64,000 nt of DNA from Micromussa lordhowensis. Lineage: Eukaryota; Cnidaria; Anthozoa; Scleractinia; Lobophylliidae. The stretch is taken from the NCBI GenBank assembly GCA_964020085.1, contig OZ026597.1:23894579-23958578 (forward strand). Reading direction: 5' to 3'. The notes under the pieces were generated by a model. It searched no databases. It was not told where the DNA came from and saw nothing but the letters and a program-made list of their open reading frames with translations. Made by a program: the position numbers and the translations under genes. This document shows, one piece after another, positions 1 through 12,125 of the stretch (within the stretch, counting starts at the first letter, position 1; each line of letters opens with the position of its first letter).

Positions 1-1397
1 ACTAGCACAAGCACACGGTATCGGGAAAGCACACAACACTAGCACAAGCACACGGTATTGGAAAAGCACACAACACTAGCATAAGCACACGGTATTGGGA
101 AAGCACACAACACTAGCATAAGCACACGGTATTGGGAAAGCACACAACACTAGCACAAGCACACGGTATTGGGAAAGCACACAACACTAGCATAAGCACA
201 CGGTATTGGGAAAGCACACAACACTAGCATAAGCACACCGTACTGGGGAAGTGCACAACACAAGCACAAGTACACGGTATTGGTAAAGCACACAACACTA
301 GCATAAGCACACGGTATTGGGGAAGCACACAACAATAGCACAAGCACACGCTATTGGGGAAGCGCACAACACTAGCATAAGCACACGGTATTGGGAAAGC
401 GCACAACACAAGCACAAGCACACGGTATTGGGAAAGCGCACAACACTAGCATAAGCACACAGTATTGGGGAAGCGCACAACACTAGCATAAGCACACGGT
501 ATTGGGGAAGCGCACAACACTAGCACAAGCACACGGTATTGGCAAAGCACACAACACAAGCACAAGCACACGGTATTGGGAAAGCGCACAACACTAGCAC
601 AAGCACACGGTATTGGGAAAGCACACAACACTAGCACAAGCACACGGTATTGGAAAAGCACACAACACTAGCATAAGCACACGGTATTGGGAAAGCACAC
701 AACACTAGCATAAGCACACGGTATTGGGAAAGCACACAACACTAGCACAAGCACACGGTATTGGGAAAGCACACAACACTAGCATAAGCACACGGTATTG
801 GGAAAGCACACAACACTAGCATAAGCACACGGTACTGGGGAAGTGCACAACACAAGCACAAGTACACGGTATTGGTAAAGCACACAACCCTAGCATAAGC
901 ACACGGTATTGGGGAAGCACACAACACTAGCACAAGCACACGCTATTGGGGAAGCGCACAACACTAGCATAAGCACACGGTATTGGGAAAGCGCACAACA
1001 CAAGCACAAGCACACGGTATTGGGGAAGCACACAACACTAGCACAAGCACACGCTATTGGGGAAGCGCACAACACAAGCACAAGCACACGGTATTGGGGA
1101 AGCACACAACACTAGCACAAGCACACGCTATTGGGGAAGCGCACAACACAAGCACAAGCACACGGTATTGGGGAAGCGCACAACACAAGCACAAGCACAG
1201 GGTATTGGGAAAGCACACAACACTAGCACAAGCACACGGTACTGAGGAAGCGCACAACACAAGCACAAGCACAAGGTATTGGGAAAGCGCACAACACTAG
1301 CACAAGCACATGGTATTGGGAAAGTGCACAACACAAGCACACGGTATTGGAGAAGCGCACAACACTACCATAAGTACAAGCACAAGCAGAACAAAAG
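1..1397. repeat. 37-bp tandem satellite array (left end outside window)
   Basis: About 37 head-to-tail copies of a 37-bp unit that begins ACTAGCACAAGCACACGGTA and ends TTGGGAAAGCACACAAC. Copies differ at a few fixed places: ACTAGCATA versus ACAAGCACA, GGGAAAG versus GGGGAAG, and CACAC versus GCGCAC. The array starts before position 1 and decays near 1375-1400. Because 37 is not a multiple of three, many short open frames appear on both strands; they are cysteine-rich low-complexity shadows, not genes. Copies about 592 bp (16 units) apart are more alike than neighbours, which suggests higher-order structure. Confidence 0.95.
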
Positions 1398-3108
1398 CTT
1401 TTGATTTCCTTGTGGTTTTGCTTAGGTGAAATAATAACGCGCTGCTGTAAGTATGAGGCATAGTGAGCCCGCTACCAAAAATAAGGCAATTATCCATTCT
1501 GCGCATGCATACGTGCTTTGGGGGTGTAGTGAAAACACAGGCCTTAGGATTTTGGTAAACATAGTCTCAACATTCCAGTGGACTGAAAGAGCTTTGGAAA
1601 AACTCCCTGCACAATATAGCATCCTGAAAGAAATACAAATTCGAACTATGAAAGCTACAAGTGCGAACCTTCCTCTCAGCAAATCTCAAAGCGTTTTACA
1701 GTGCAAAGAGTTAACTGGCGTCACCTGAGAGTTTTCAGCCAAACACATCACGATTTTGAATGAAAAGAATCTGGAGTTTGTCCATGATTCCACCAATCAC
1801 GTTCGAGCAACAAGATTGCTAGCTAATGGATTAGACGATTTTAACTGGCTGGTAATTACTTTCAAATTTTGTTAAATTGAACAGCACAATAAATGAATGG
1901 CACAAATAACGTCAGTGAAAGCCAACATGCAGTCTTTACAGTCTAGCAACAAGAATGATTATTGAATACAAAGAATTTTGAACTCGGCTGAAATTGTTAT
2001 ATATGACGCAAATAATTTCTAACCCAGCGGCATAATAACCGTCACATTGAATTTGGCGCCACAAATAATTTTGAAAGGATTGAACAACTCTGAATGGTCC
2101 AGCGATTTTCATGATAATTTGGAACCCAGGGTAGATAACATTGACAGATCTAAACCCAGTGCCAAAAGTAAGGGTTAACCCAATGGCAGACAGAATTCTG
2201 AGAACAATAATAAATCAAATCTGAACTCACCGACAAAAACATTTTTCAGCCTTGTGGAAAATCAAACCTGAACCCAACTGGCCACATGACATGTGATCAA
2301 TCAGTGTCTACCTGAGTTCAAATTATTGTTGTCTTTCATTTGTAATGTCGTTCTAGGTAGGGTATTTTGAACACAATTTATCAAAACTGTTTGTTCCAGT
2401 AACTAGCGAACATCTACACTAGTACAACACGTTCGTCTGATCACAAACAAACTCAGATTTTACACAATGTATGGTTCAAACTCCTACTGAATTGGCTAAA
2501 AACTCTAGTGGTCCCAGATGAAGTCTTTGCACTGCAATGTCGAAAATCTGCAAACCGGGCTAAACAAATTGTGTCAGATTACCAGATGCAACCTTAGGGC
2601 ACAGGTATCATATTACTAAGAACTTGATGTATCCTTGGCAACCATATTTTGACGGGCAAAGTTTTGGAATTTATTAGATTTCACTTCACAGAAATTCCAA
2701 GCTGAATCATGTGGAGATAATTCCAAAACCATTTTGCCTGGGACATGATGGCCTGTTCTGCTTATAATATATATTCTTATAGCAAGCCTTTGCCACACTA
2801 TAGCTAAACATGGTTATCCATAACAACTCTAAAGCTACGATTTACGTTAAATATGGAGTCAAAATGTTTGTTACAGTTCACACTTATCCACCTATTAGGG
2901 TTCTATGGCCTTGACCATTAGAAGCAGCCAGATTTGGGAGAGAGAGAGAGAGGGAGGGGAAGGGAGAAAATTCCCTCCTAGAGACCTAGTGAACATGGGA
3001 AAAACTGAGGACAAACATGCAGGGCTCATGTGGCTAAGACTTTACATCTCTCCAGTCATTAATGGTTTACCCTAGAGAGAGTTAACAGAAACTTGGAGCA
3101 AACGTTAC
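1398..3108. other. AT-rich region without a recognised gene
   Basis: No protein family, RNA gene or complete transposon was recognised. A 91-residue open frame lies at 1453-1728 (+), but it has no family resemblance and no clear splice context. A short GA-rich microsatellite lies at about 2937-2961. The small minus-strand frame at 2616-2798 has no recognisable splice sites. This is most simply intergenic or intronic DNA. Confidence 0.5.
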
Positions 3109-3154
3109 CTTTTCTCTGATTGGATCAGGGAAGATGTGTCTTCACTTGCTAAAC
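3109..3154 (-). CDS. candidate isolated coding exon, minus strand
   Basis: On the minus strand a pyrimidine-rich acceptor (TTTCTCTTCTGCAG) precedes 46 bases that are open in one frame (peptide LASEDTSSLIQSEK), followed by the donor GTAACG. It needs incoming phase 1 and leaves phase 2. It may belong to the same unidentified minus-strand gene as the exons at 22.5, 25.2 and 27.0 kb, but no phase-matched chain could be built across the satellite and the large element. A chance splice-like match is possible. Confidence 0.3.
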
Positions 3155-3194
3155 CTGCAGAAGAGAAACAACAGTGATATAGTTTGCAAGTAAT

Positions 3195-3415
3195 TAAATA
3201 AAAGATCATATATTTGAAGTGCAAAGAAACATATGAAGACTTCACTGATCATCGCAGTTATGCACAACTGAAGCAGTTGTGAAATTAAAGCCTGAAAAAA
3301 AAATTAAGGCCTGAAAGGGATTCAAACCCATGACCTCTGCGATACCAGTACTGTGCTCTACCAACTGAGCTATCAAGTCATCTGGATGCTGATCATGTTG
3401 TGAGTTCGTAATACA
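3195..3415 (-). mobile_element. tRNA-derived SINE, minus strand
   Basis: Read on the minus strand, 3382-3311 holds a tRNA-like head with an A box (TAGCTCAGTTGGTAGAGCA) and a B box (GGTTTGAATCC). It is joined to a tail containing AAGGCCT, a run of T and CTTCAGTTGTGCATAACTGC. From established knowledge, SINE-like repeats with this tRNA head and a GCAGTTGTGA-type tail are abundant in stony corals. The cloverleaf is degenerate and fused to non-tRNA sequence, so this is a retroposon and not a working tRNA gene. Confidence 0.7.
3311..3382 (-). pseudogene. tRNA-like head of the SINE (not a functional tRNA)
   Basis: A-box and B-box promoter elements of RNA polymerase III are readable on the minus strand. 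The acceptor stem cannot be closed convincingly. The anticodon-arm region (ACAGTACTGGTATCGCAGA) matches the SINE family rather than a tRNA. Kept as a sub-feature of the SINE. Confidence 0.5.
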
Positions 3416-3432
3416 CCCGTAGATGGTGAAGA

Positions 3433-3600
3433 AACATCATATACATGTATTTGAAATGTGGGGAGAAATATGAAGACATGACTGATCATTGCAGTTAAAC
3501 ACTGCTTAAACAATTGTGAAATTAAAGCCAGAAAAAATTCAGGCCTGAATGGGATTGGATTCATACTCCCAGCTGCGAGAACTTTTAGACACAAAGTCAC
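3433..3600 (-). mobile_element. second, diverged copy of the same SINE
   Basis: The stretch ATTTGAAATG ... GATCATTGCAGTTAAAC ... TTGTGAAATTAAAGCCAG parallels 3210-3295. It is followed by GCCTGAATGGGATT, matching the B-box junction of the first copy. The tRNA-like head is decayed. The two copies lie in the same orientation, about 240 bp apart. Confidence 0.55.
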
Positions 3601-3665
3601 TGAAATAGATTCTACAAGGAGAAATTACACACAGAACACAATATAGGAAATAGAAAAAGGCTTAC

Positions 3666-3700
3666 TTTCCATTCTTGTGCTAACTGATGCTCCTCACATG
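3666..3700 (-). CDS. weak candidate exon, minus strand
   Basis: On the minus strand an acceptor (AGTCTTCTAG) and a good donor (GTAAGCC) bracket 35 bases open in one frame (CEEHQLAQEWK). The phase does not match the candidate exon at 3109-3154, so if both are real something is missing between them. Included only because the donor is consensus. Confidence 0.2.
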
Positions 3701-3894
3701 CTAGAAGACTTTTGAGTAATCAATGAAACACTGTCTTATCAGTCGCCACTTTGTACCTATGAAACAAATAAAAAGAGTCTAAAGAGTCAAACTTCCTATC
3801 AGCCAATGCCTTGGGACCCAAAAAAGCGCTGAAACAGGACATACAAACAGAAACACCGCACAAAACCTAGACTTGCTTCGGAGATACAAAAAAT

Positions 3895-6891
3895 CTCAGG
3901 AAGAGAATATATCACTGCTACAAAGTTAGAGATCCATTAAGCACAGGAAAACAGTCAAGTGGGAAAAACATTTTTACCTCTAAAATTTTAGAGGATACCA
4001 GTCTTTGCTTCACAAATACAACCAGGAAGAGAATGTGCGGACCAACTCCCTAGTGGGTAACTTCTTACACCAGCTATCTCTTGTACAAAGTTCAAGATCC
4101 ATTCAGCATATGCAGACAGTCCCAGGGCCAAAACATTATTTCTTCTTCAATTTTTAGGGGGGACCGACCACTCTTTGCTTCACAGATCAACAAACTCAGG
4201 AAGAGAATGTGCTTGGTGGACCAACTCCCTTGTGGGTAACTTCTTACACCAGCTATCTCTTGTACAAAGTGCAAGATCCATTCAGCACATGCAGTTAATC
4301 CCATGAACAAAACAGTTTACTCTTCTTCTTTATCTTTTTTTTTCCCAGGAGGACTACTCTTTGCTTCACAGACCAAAACTCAGGAAGAGAATGTGCTTGG
4401 TGGACCAACTCCCTTCTGGGTCAGTTCTTACACCAGCCATCTCGTGTACAAAGTTCAAGATCCATTCAGCACATGCAGACAGTCCCAGGGCCAAAACATT
4501 TTTCTTCTTCAATTCTTAGGGGGGACCAGTCTTTGCTTCACAGATCAACAAACTCAGGAAGAGAATGTGCTTCGTGGACCAACTTCCTTGTGGGTCAGTA
4601 CTTACACCAGCTATCTCTTGTACAAAGTTCAATATCCGTTCAGCGCATGCAGACAGTCCCAGGGCCAAAACATTTTTTCTTCTTCAATTTTTAGGGGGGA
4701 CCAGTCTATGCTTCACAGATCAACAAACTCAGGAAGAGAATGTGCTTGGTGGACCAACTCCCTTGTGGGTCAGTACTTACACCAGCTATCTCTTGTACAA
4801 AGTTCAAGATCCGTTCAGCACATGCAGATAGTCCCAGGGCCAAAACATTTTTTCTTCTTCAATTTTTAGGGGGGAACAGTCTTTGCTTCACAGATCAACA
4901 AACTCAGGAAGAGAATGTGCTTGGTGGACCAACTCCCTTGTGGGTCACTACTTACACCAGCTATCTCTTGTACAAAGTTCAAGATCCATTCAGCAGATGC
5001 AGTGAGTCCCAGGGCCAAAACATTTTTCTTCTTCAATTTTACGGGGGGACCAGTCTTTGCTTCACAGATCAACAAACTCAGGAAGAGAATGTGCTTGGTA
5101 GACCAACTGTCTTGTAGGTCAATACTTACACCAGCTATCTCTTGTACAAAGTTCAAGATCCGTTCAACACATGCAGATAGTCCCAGGGCCAAAACATTTT
5201 TTTCTTCTTCAATTTTTAGGGGGACCAGTCTTTGCTTCACAGATCAACAAACTCAGGAAGAGAATGAGCTTGGTGGACCAAATCCTTTGTGGGTCAGTAC
5301 TTACACCAGCTATCTCTTGTACAAAGTTCAAGATCCGTTCAGCACATGAAGATAGTCCCAGGGCCAAAACATTTTTTCGTCTTCAATTTTTAGGGGGACC
5401 AGTCTTTGCTTCACAGATCAACAAACTCAGGAAGAGAATGTGCTTGGTGGACCAACTCCCTTCTGGGTCAGTACTTACACCAGCAATCTCTTGTACGAAG
5501 TTCAAGATCCATTCAGCGCAGGCAGACAGTCCCAGGGCCAAAACATTTTTCTTCTTCAATTTTTAGGGGGGAGCAGTCTTTGCTTCACAGATCAACAAAC
5601 TCAGGAAGAGAATGTGCTTTGTGGACCAACTCCCTTGTGGGTCAGTACTTACACCAGCTATCTCTTAAACAAAGTTCAAGATCCGTTCAGTGCATGCAGA
5701 CAGTCCCAGGGCCAAAACAGTTTTTCTTCGTCAATTTTTAGGGGGGACCAGTCTTTGCTTCACAGATCAACAAACTCAGGAAGAGAATGTGCTTGGTGGA
5801 CCAACTCCCTTGTGGGTCAGTACTTACACCAGCTATCTCTTGTACAAAGTTCAAGATCCGTTCAGCGCATGCAGACAGTCCCAGGGCCAAAACATTTTTT
5901 TCTTCTTCAATTTTACGGGGGGACCAGTCTTTGCTTCACAGATCAACAAACTCAGGAAGAGAATGTCCTTGGTGGACCAACTCCCTTCTGGGTCAGTTCT
6001 TACACCAGCCATCTCTTGTACAAAGTTCAAGATCCATTCAGCATATGCAGATAGTCCCAGGGCCAAAACATTTTTCTTCTTCAATTCTTAGGGGGGACCA
6101 GTCTTTGCTTCACAGATCAACAAACTCAGGAAGAGAATGTGCTTTGTGGACCAACTTCCTTGTGGGTCAGTACTTGCACCAGCTATCTTTTGTACAAAGT
6201 TCAAGATCCGTTCAGCGCATGCAGACAGTCCCAGGGCCAAAATATTTTTTCTTCTTCAATTTTTAGGAGGGACCAGTCTTTGCTTCACAGATCAACAAAC
6301 TCAGGAAGAGAATGTGCTTCGTGGACCAACTCCCTTGTGGGTCAGTACTTACACCAGCTATCTCTTGTACAAAGTTCAAGATCCATTCAGCACATGCAGA
6401 TAGTCCAAGGGCCAAAACATTTTTTCTTCTTCAATTTTTAGGGGGGACCAGTCTTTGCTTCACAGATCAACAAACTCAGGAAGAGAATGTGCTTTGTGGA
6501 CCAACTTCCTTGTGGGTCACTTCTTACACCAGCTATCTCTTGTACAAAGTTCAAGATCCATTCAGCACATGCAGTGAGTCCCAGGGCCAAAACATTTTTC
6601 TTCTTCAATTTTTTTGGGGGAACACTCTTTGCTTCACAGATCAACAAACTCAGGAAGAGAATGTGCTTCGTGAACCAACTTCCTTGTGGGTCAGTACTTA
6701 CACCAGCTATCTCTTATGCAAAGTTCAAGATCCATTCAGCACATGCAGTGAGTCCCAGGGCCAAAACATTTTTCTTCTTCAATTTTATGGGGGGACCAGT
6801 CTTTGCTTCACAGATCAACAAACTCAGGAAGAGAATGTGCTTGGTGGACCAACTCCCTTGTGGGTCAATACTTACACCAGCTATCTCTTGT
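3895..6891. repeat. 174-176-bp satellite array, left block
   Basis: About 16 tandem copies of a unit containing CTTCACAGATCAACAAACTC, GTGGACCAACTCCCTTGTGG, CACCAGCTATCTCTTGTACA and CAGTCCCAGGGCCAAAACAT, ending in a T-rich stretch and a G-run. The CTTCACAGATCAACAAACTC landmark recurs near 4710, 4885, 5060, 5236, 5410, 5584, 5759, 5933, 6107, 6283, 6457, 6633 and 6807. The leftmost copies (3895-4300) are degenerate. The array stops abruptly in mid-unit at 6891, where the large inverted-repeat element is inserted, and resumes at 20257. All three forward frames stay open through most units, so long frames here are not evidence of a protein. Confidence 0.95.
6888..6891. repeat. left target-site duplication TTGT
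   Basis: The last four satellite bases before the element; repeated at 20253-20256. The intact satellite has one TTGT at this place. Confidence 0.85.
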
Positions 6892-6939
6892 AACAGCTGT
6901 TTATTTATTTCTGGAGTGTTTTTTTATTTCTGGAGTGAA

Positions 6940-7135
6940 GTTTTTACGATTTTTAATCGTAAGATGCACACATTTGACTTATTAATCGTAAAAGGTGGTA
7001 CTTTACGATTAGTAATCGTAAAATGCGTCTCCTACGATTAATAATCTTGGATGTTACGATTAATAATCGTAAAATCCACGATTAATAATCGTATGTTACA
7101 ACAAATGCAATTATTAATCGTAGATGCCGCGATCT
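6940..7135. repeat. cluster of short palindromes near the left end
   Basis: About seven copies of a short inverted repeat built on TTACGATTA-T/A-TAATCGTAA, spaced roughly 30-35 bp apart and starting about 50 bp inside the element end. Some copies carry one or two changes (CGATTTTTAATCG, CGATTAGTAATCG). Subterminal iterated palindromes near transposon ends are classical places for transposase binding; that role is inference. Confidence 0.85.
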
Positions 7136-7279
7136 TCTGCCGACACCAAATTTCACTCGACCGTCCGCCATTACGAAAAAAAACTTTGCGTTCAAGAACT
7201 ACATCTTACAGAGCTTGCTCTGAAATAAATGTGATTCAGCCGAAGTGTTGACATGACAAGCTTAACGTGAGGCTAACCT

Positions 7280-7770
7280 TTTATGAACTGAGTGTGTTTA
7301 CGGACGATATTTTCAGCGTTTTTTACTCGTCGACGAAAAGCAATGCGAGCGCGAATGTCGTGGCCGCGAAACAACAACACCGCAGCCTTCAGTGCGATTA
7401 TCGCATGATTTGAAAGAGGCTGATTCAATGTCCAAAATGTACCCAAAGTAAAATACAACAGGAAAATAAGCCAACATCTAAGTGTGTTTACGAAATATAT
7501 TTTATCCGTCTTTGGACTCTTCGGCAAAAAGCAACGCGAGCGGGAAAACATATCGTGGCCCGTGCTCGAACAAACAACAGCACTAATGCAAAATACAACT
7601 GAGTTGAAAGCGGCTGATTAAGGTTCATAATTTACCCAAAGTAAAAGAAACCAGGTAAATGAATAAACAACTGAGACTGTTTACGAACGATATTTTCTCC
7701 GGCCTTGACTCAAAGACGAAAAACAACTCGACTCAGCCGTGCTTGAACAAACAACAGTACCGCGCAATGC
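7280..7770. repeat. three diverged subrepeats of about 190 bp in the left arm
   Basis: On the minus strand each copy carries a variant of TTTGTTCGAGCACGG, then CTCGCGTTGCTTTT, a TCG(T/A)CGA-type stretch, ATATCGT(C/T)CGTAAACAC, and a tail with CCTGGTTTCTTTTACTTTGG or similar. The same three units are mirrored at about 19375-19865. They are subterminal repeats of the large element. Confidence 0.7.
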
Positions 7771-9920
7771 GAAATAAAAAAACTTGTCTCAATGAATGAT
7801 TTAATTACTCTATTAGTGTGTCAAAAATGCTAGCTTACTGTAAACACTACGATTACTAAAATTACCCAAACAGCATTCAGAATAATTCTAGAATGTTGTC
7901 AAAACTAATCCGGAATCCTGTTTAACATTCGTACGATGTGTTATGCTACGTTTGTTATACGTAACTTATTATTTGTGTCTTTTCAGATTATTAGTCGTAT
8001 AATGCGGTGTTTTCAGTTTATTAAACTGGGAACCGCGTCTCTTACGAATAATATTCATGACATTGTACGAATAATATCCGTATGTGGCTATATTTTCAGG
8101 AAATCAATCGTACATGTAGCGAAGTTTACCTACTCGGAAGACTGTTATAGCCACGAAGCCATCGTGTCACCGGTCGACCCGCTGCGTATTTCAGTATTTC
8201 TTCGAGCAATGTTTGTTGTTTCAAACAAGCTCTTTTTACTGTCCGAAAGTATTCCATAGGCTCCCGAAAACCTGAAATGGACTTTTCACATTCCGTGTCC
8301 TACCGAAACTTGAAGTGAACAAGAGCGGTGGATTTCATTCAGGTCAGGGGTTTATTCTTTACGAATCAAATTAAAAACGAAATCAACAACTTCGCAGCAA
8401 GTCTGCAAGTTCGATGTGTCAAAACATTGGTGGGCAGAATTCGTCGTGTTTACGGGAATATTTGGCAAATTGAAATAGTACAATTTAAGTGTACCTAAGG
8501 AAAGCATGGCTTCTTTGGTAAAGGTATCATTTATCGAATCCCTTAACAAAGCATTGCTAGAAATGTATTATGCAAATAAGGTGGGAATTCCGAAAGAACT
8601 GCTTTGTTTGTTTTACAAAATGAAGTACAATCTCAGTTATTTGATGTGTAGTTCCTCGTCAAAATGGCGGGAAAATGGTCTCGAAGATTCGGAGTCGTAC
8701 TAATCAATCTGCAGATGAAGTTCACCAAAAAAACGTACCAGTATATTTGTGGAATAAGTTTCTTTTGGAAACTCTCCATTTTAGTCTGACCGCTCAGACC
8801 ACGACGTAGATTTCTTGTAAACGACAAACAGGTTTTCCTACCTCTGACTTTTGCCGTGGAATTTGCGACCGGTAAGGATCATTCCGAGGAAACAGGGTTC
8901 TGTTCATAAGATGTTTTAATTCAAAGTTGAAGCAAGAGTACGTATTTGATAGACGTGACTGTTCTATCTGACAGTGAAATCAACAAGTCCAATGCGTATT
9001 TGTCTTGGTTCAGTTCAAGAAGCTGAAAATGTCATAAGCTCAATTATGGCCGAGAATTGCTCTGTTCTTGGCGTAAAAATTACCATCTACTGTTCCCAAT
9101 TGTTAGGTTTTCATTAAAAGTTTTAATAGTTGCGTAAAATTTATATTCACTGTGACACAACACATGGAAATAACTCGCGCACAACAACTTGGTTGGACAA
9201 CAATACTTCGAACCTCCTCGTGATCTAGTCCCCTTTTCTTTGTAAGATTTCAATTCCTTAACCCTGCAGAAATTCCTTACAAGAGTGAAGAACTTTTAGC
9301 TGCCATAACTCTCAGAAAACCGGTTAATTTTCAAGAATTCGACTTTTGCTAACATTTGGCGCCCTTTTTTCGCGGGAAAAAGTTTTCTCCTGTACATGTC
9401 TGCTTTACAGGCAGTACAGTGTCAGTACACCATCGCGGCCTCCACTTTTCTCACCTCTATGAGTTCGTTATGGAATTTGTGCAGCATATATTCCAGCAGC
9501 GGCAAAATCAAAGCTAACCTGAACGTCCATGCTCCCTCCGATGATATTTATCAAGTTTTGCATCCGTATGTAAACCCGTATGGCAATCAAAGCTACTCCT
9601 TTAAGGTTGTCTGTTTCTTTGAGCAGCATCAATTCAGCAGCAATACCAAGTTTTGCCGTCGTCCACTCCACGTGCTCATTACGGTAAAAGCATTGTGTGA
9701 TCGGAAATAGCAATTAGCGAACAGAATCAATGGTACACTAATAGGATCATTCCTCAGTTGAGTATAGCGCGTTGCAAACTTCACTTCCAATCCGTCGAAA
9801 AATAGTGTTTGCCCAAAAGTCTGAAGTCTCGTGTCGAATCGAAAGCCTAAAAGGAGTCTAAAAGAGTCGATACAAAGGCAGAGTTGTCAAATGTCTTATG
9901 TCATTGAAATAGCCAATGAT

Positions 9921-10252
9921 AGAAATGGGCGTTTGACAGCTGTCGAAATTGTATTTTTTTTACGCCCACACCACCGCGACTCTCCAACGTATCGTTGCAG
10001 AGATCGCTTTTTAAATACGATTATTAATTGTACTCAGTTTATACTAAGTACAAAGATCAGAAGGTGCAGAAGGTGCAGTTATCAGTACGATTCATTATCG
10101 TACACCCACCTAGCGATTCCTACAATCAGTGGTGGATCAGGCTTAATAATATAAACAGTTGATATGTTCTAAAAGTGTCGCGATACGCTGGAGAGTCGCT
10201 TTCGTGAGGGCTTAAAAAATATAATTCTGACAGCTGTCAAACGCCCATTTCT
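9921..10252. mobile_element. 332-bp MITE at the inner end of the left arm
   Basis: Ends are inverted repeats of about 75 bp: AGAAATGGGCGTTTGACAGC ... GCTGTCAAACGCCCATTTCT, continuing through CGACTCTCCAACGTATCG on the left and CGATACGCTGGAGAGTCG on the right. The interior includes CGATTATTAATTGTA and GATTCATTATCGTAC, resembling the element's own palindromes. The copy at 16880-17211 is its mirror. No coding capacity. Confidence 0.8.
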
Positions 10253-11870
10253 CGGACTACACAAAGTGCCCTGGCTTTTGCTTATGGTCTGTTTGAAGGA
10301 CGAGGAAGCTTGGGCCCGGGCCTATTCCAACCTGTGGCAGTCCTGTCCAGAGATGTCAACAACGATCCTCTGCTCCGCAACGTGATTTAGACATTTTTGA
10401 AATTACGTTGCTACCCTACCGATAGCTCGTACCCGGCGCCATGGGTTATCTATCTACATAAAAATATAACTAAAAAATCGCGATTTTTGAGTCTTTAGTT
10501 TTCTGACAACAGGTACGCACGGTGAGAAAAAGGAAGCCCACTGCGAAGTCAGCATTAACACAACAAGTTATTCAGTCAATTACTTCAATTGGTTTGTGCC
10601 AATCGTTTTTCCCAGTCATTTTGTGAGGGACCAATTGCTTGGCGATCCTTAACCCTTAACTGTGACGCAAATATAGTTCTCTCCACAAAAGAGGTCAATT
10701 TTTGCAATTGTGCGTTAAATCAGTTATTATATCGACTTTGTCTTCCTTTATAGCGTGACATTGATGACTACAGATGGCAGATTGCCTATAGGCTGCTCAA
10801 TGATGGCAACTGGTAGACAGTTGGACCACAGCTATTCAGTTCTGTCTGTGTCAATGGCTTATACATCGGCAAATAATTCGTAAACTTCAAAGTGGTCGAC
10901 AAGTCGAGCAGAGTTTCTAAAAAATGTTCGCAAAAGGCCAGCATATCTTAGAAAGTTAGCGTCTCCCGAAAGAAATGCTCTTATTACCGTTTAAAGGCTA
11001 GCTTTCCAGGGGTCTTGTGAAGCTAGTTTTCTAGTGAGGGCTCCTTGAGCCATGCCCAGATTGGTGTCCTTTTAGGGGTTCAATTCAAATTTTTAAATGA
11101 GCATCCCCGACTTTTCCATCTGGGAATCCCCACTGGGATTACACCTACGTACACTAAGAATGTAGTTGATCATGCTCGTTCAACAAAATCATTGTTAGCT
11201 ATGGGCACGATAAGGACGCAGCCTGAGTTTCAGAACATCACTTCTCCAGTCCCTTTATTGCATGACGTTGTCTGCAAATTAAGTAAAGAAAGTGTTAAGC
11301 ATTAATGATTAGACCACTGTTATAGGCCATTTTCATTTTACATATCAGTCAGTCAGTCAGTCCGTTAGTTAGACAATCAATCATTGCATAAGTCTGTAAG
11401 TCGGTCAGTCAGTCAGTTAGTTAGACAGTCAATCATACGTAAGTCCGTAAGTCGGTCTGTCTGTCTGTCAGTTAGTCAGTCAGTAAGCAGTATTCTATGA
11501 GGTTAAAACTTGATGTTACAAGTAAACTGACTACCTTGTCGCACTCTTACCGACAAGTTAGGCGTATATAAAATTCTTTAAGAAAGAAACGTGTATATAT
11601 AACGATTAATAAGAAAAACATGAACACCATTCAGTATGACAAGATTGAAAATTAACTTCAAGTTGGAAGTGCAAATTAAAGCAAAAGTAAAAGTGATCCT
11701 TTTTACACGTATGTTCTTTATATTGGCCTTGTGATGAGACATTGAAGAAAAATAACAGCTTCCATCCTATACCTCAACATTTTAGCTTCCTGAAGACTGC
11801 GTTAAAGTCATGGCTTGCCGTATTCCTTCCTGCAGATGATGCGTTTAAGCTCTTGTCACTTGATGAGATG
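10253..11870. other. left part of the element's middle; no gene recognised
   Basis: Unique sequence. An 86-codon frame at 11045-11305 (+) has no recognised domain. Low-complexity AGTC/AGTT repeats run from about 11345 to 11490. A 23-bp stretch at 10378-10400 (CAACGTGATTTAGACATTTT plus TGA) recurs at 14786-14808. The promoter and terminator context is unreadable. Confidence 0.5.
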
Positions 11871-12053
11871 TAAATTCACGACTATTAATCGTGAATTCAT
11901 CCCGCACGCCTTCAAGCCAAGTTTAAGCTCGTGTCACCAAATAAGATGTTAATTCACGATTATTAATCGTGAATTAATCCCGCGCTCATTCAAGCCAAGA
12001 TTAAGCTCGTGCCACTTGAGGAGGTGTTAATTCACGATCGTGAATTCATCCCC
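11870..12053. repeat. first block of the 78-bp palindrome-bearing repeat
   Basis: Two to three units with the pattern GTTAATTCACG-palindrome-CATCCCGC-CATTCAAGCCAAG-TTTAAGCTCGTGTCAC. The third unit has a shortened palindrome (TTCACGATCGTGAA). The block is cut off by an ATT microsatellite and about 770 bp of unique DNA. Confidence 0.9.
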
Positions 12054-12058
12054 CAATT

Positions 12059-12124
<66 letters not shown>

Positions 12125-12125
12125 G
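12054..12125. repeat. (ATT)n microsatellite
   Basis: About 24 ATT/TTA trinucleotides with one TTT interruption. Confidence 0.95.

Larger units (their letters stand above)
6892..10252 (+). repeat. left arm of the large inverted repeat
   Basis: This 3.36-kb stretch is the reverse complement of 16880-20252. Identity is about 98%, judged from corresponding translated frames: the frame at 7936-8259 differs from its mirror at 5 of 107 residues, and that at 9831-10154 is identical. From outside inward it contains short palindromes (6940-7135), three diverged copies of an approximately 190-bp subrepeat (about 7280-7770), unique AT-rich sequence, and a 332-bp MITE at the inner edge (9921-10252). Small frames of 60-107 codons occur in both arms with no recognisable domain. 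Confidence 0.92.

Noticed and set aside
3311..3382. Functional tRNA gene
   Set aside because: A and B boxes are present, but the acceptor stem does not close and the sequence is fused to a SINE tail.
6892..10252. Small frames in the arms (for example 7936-8259, 9831-10154) as genes, because both arms keep them
   Set aside because: They are mirrored only because the arms are near-identical. There is no domain, no splice context, and no evidence of protein-level constraint.
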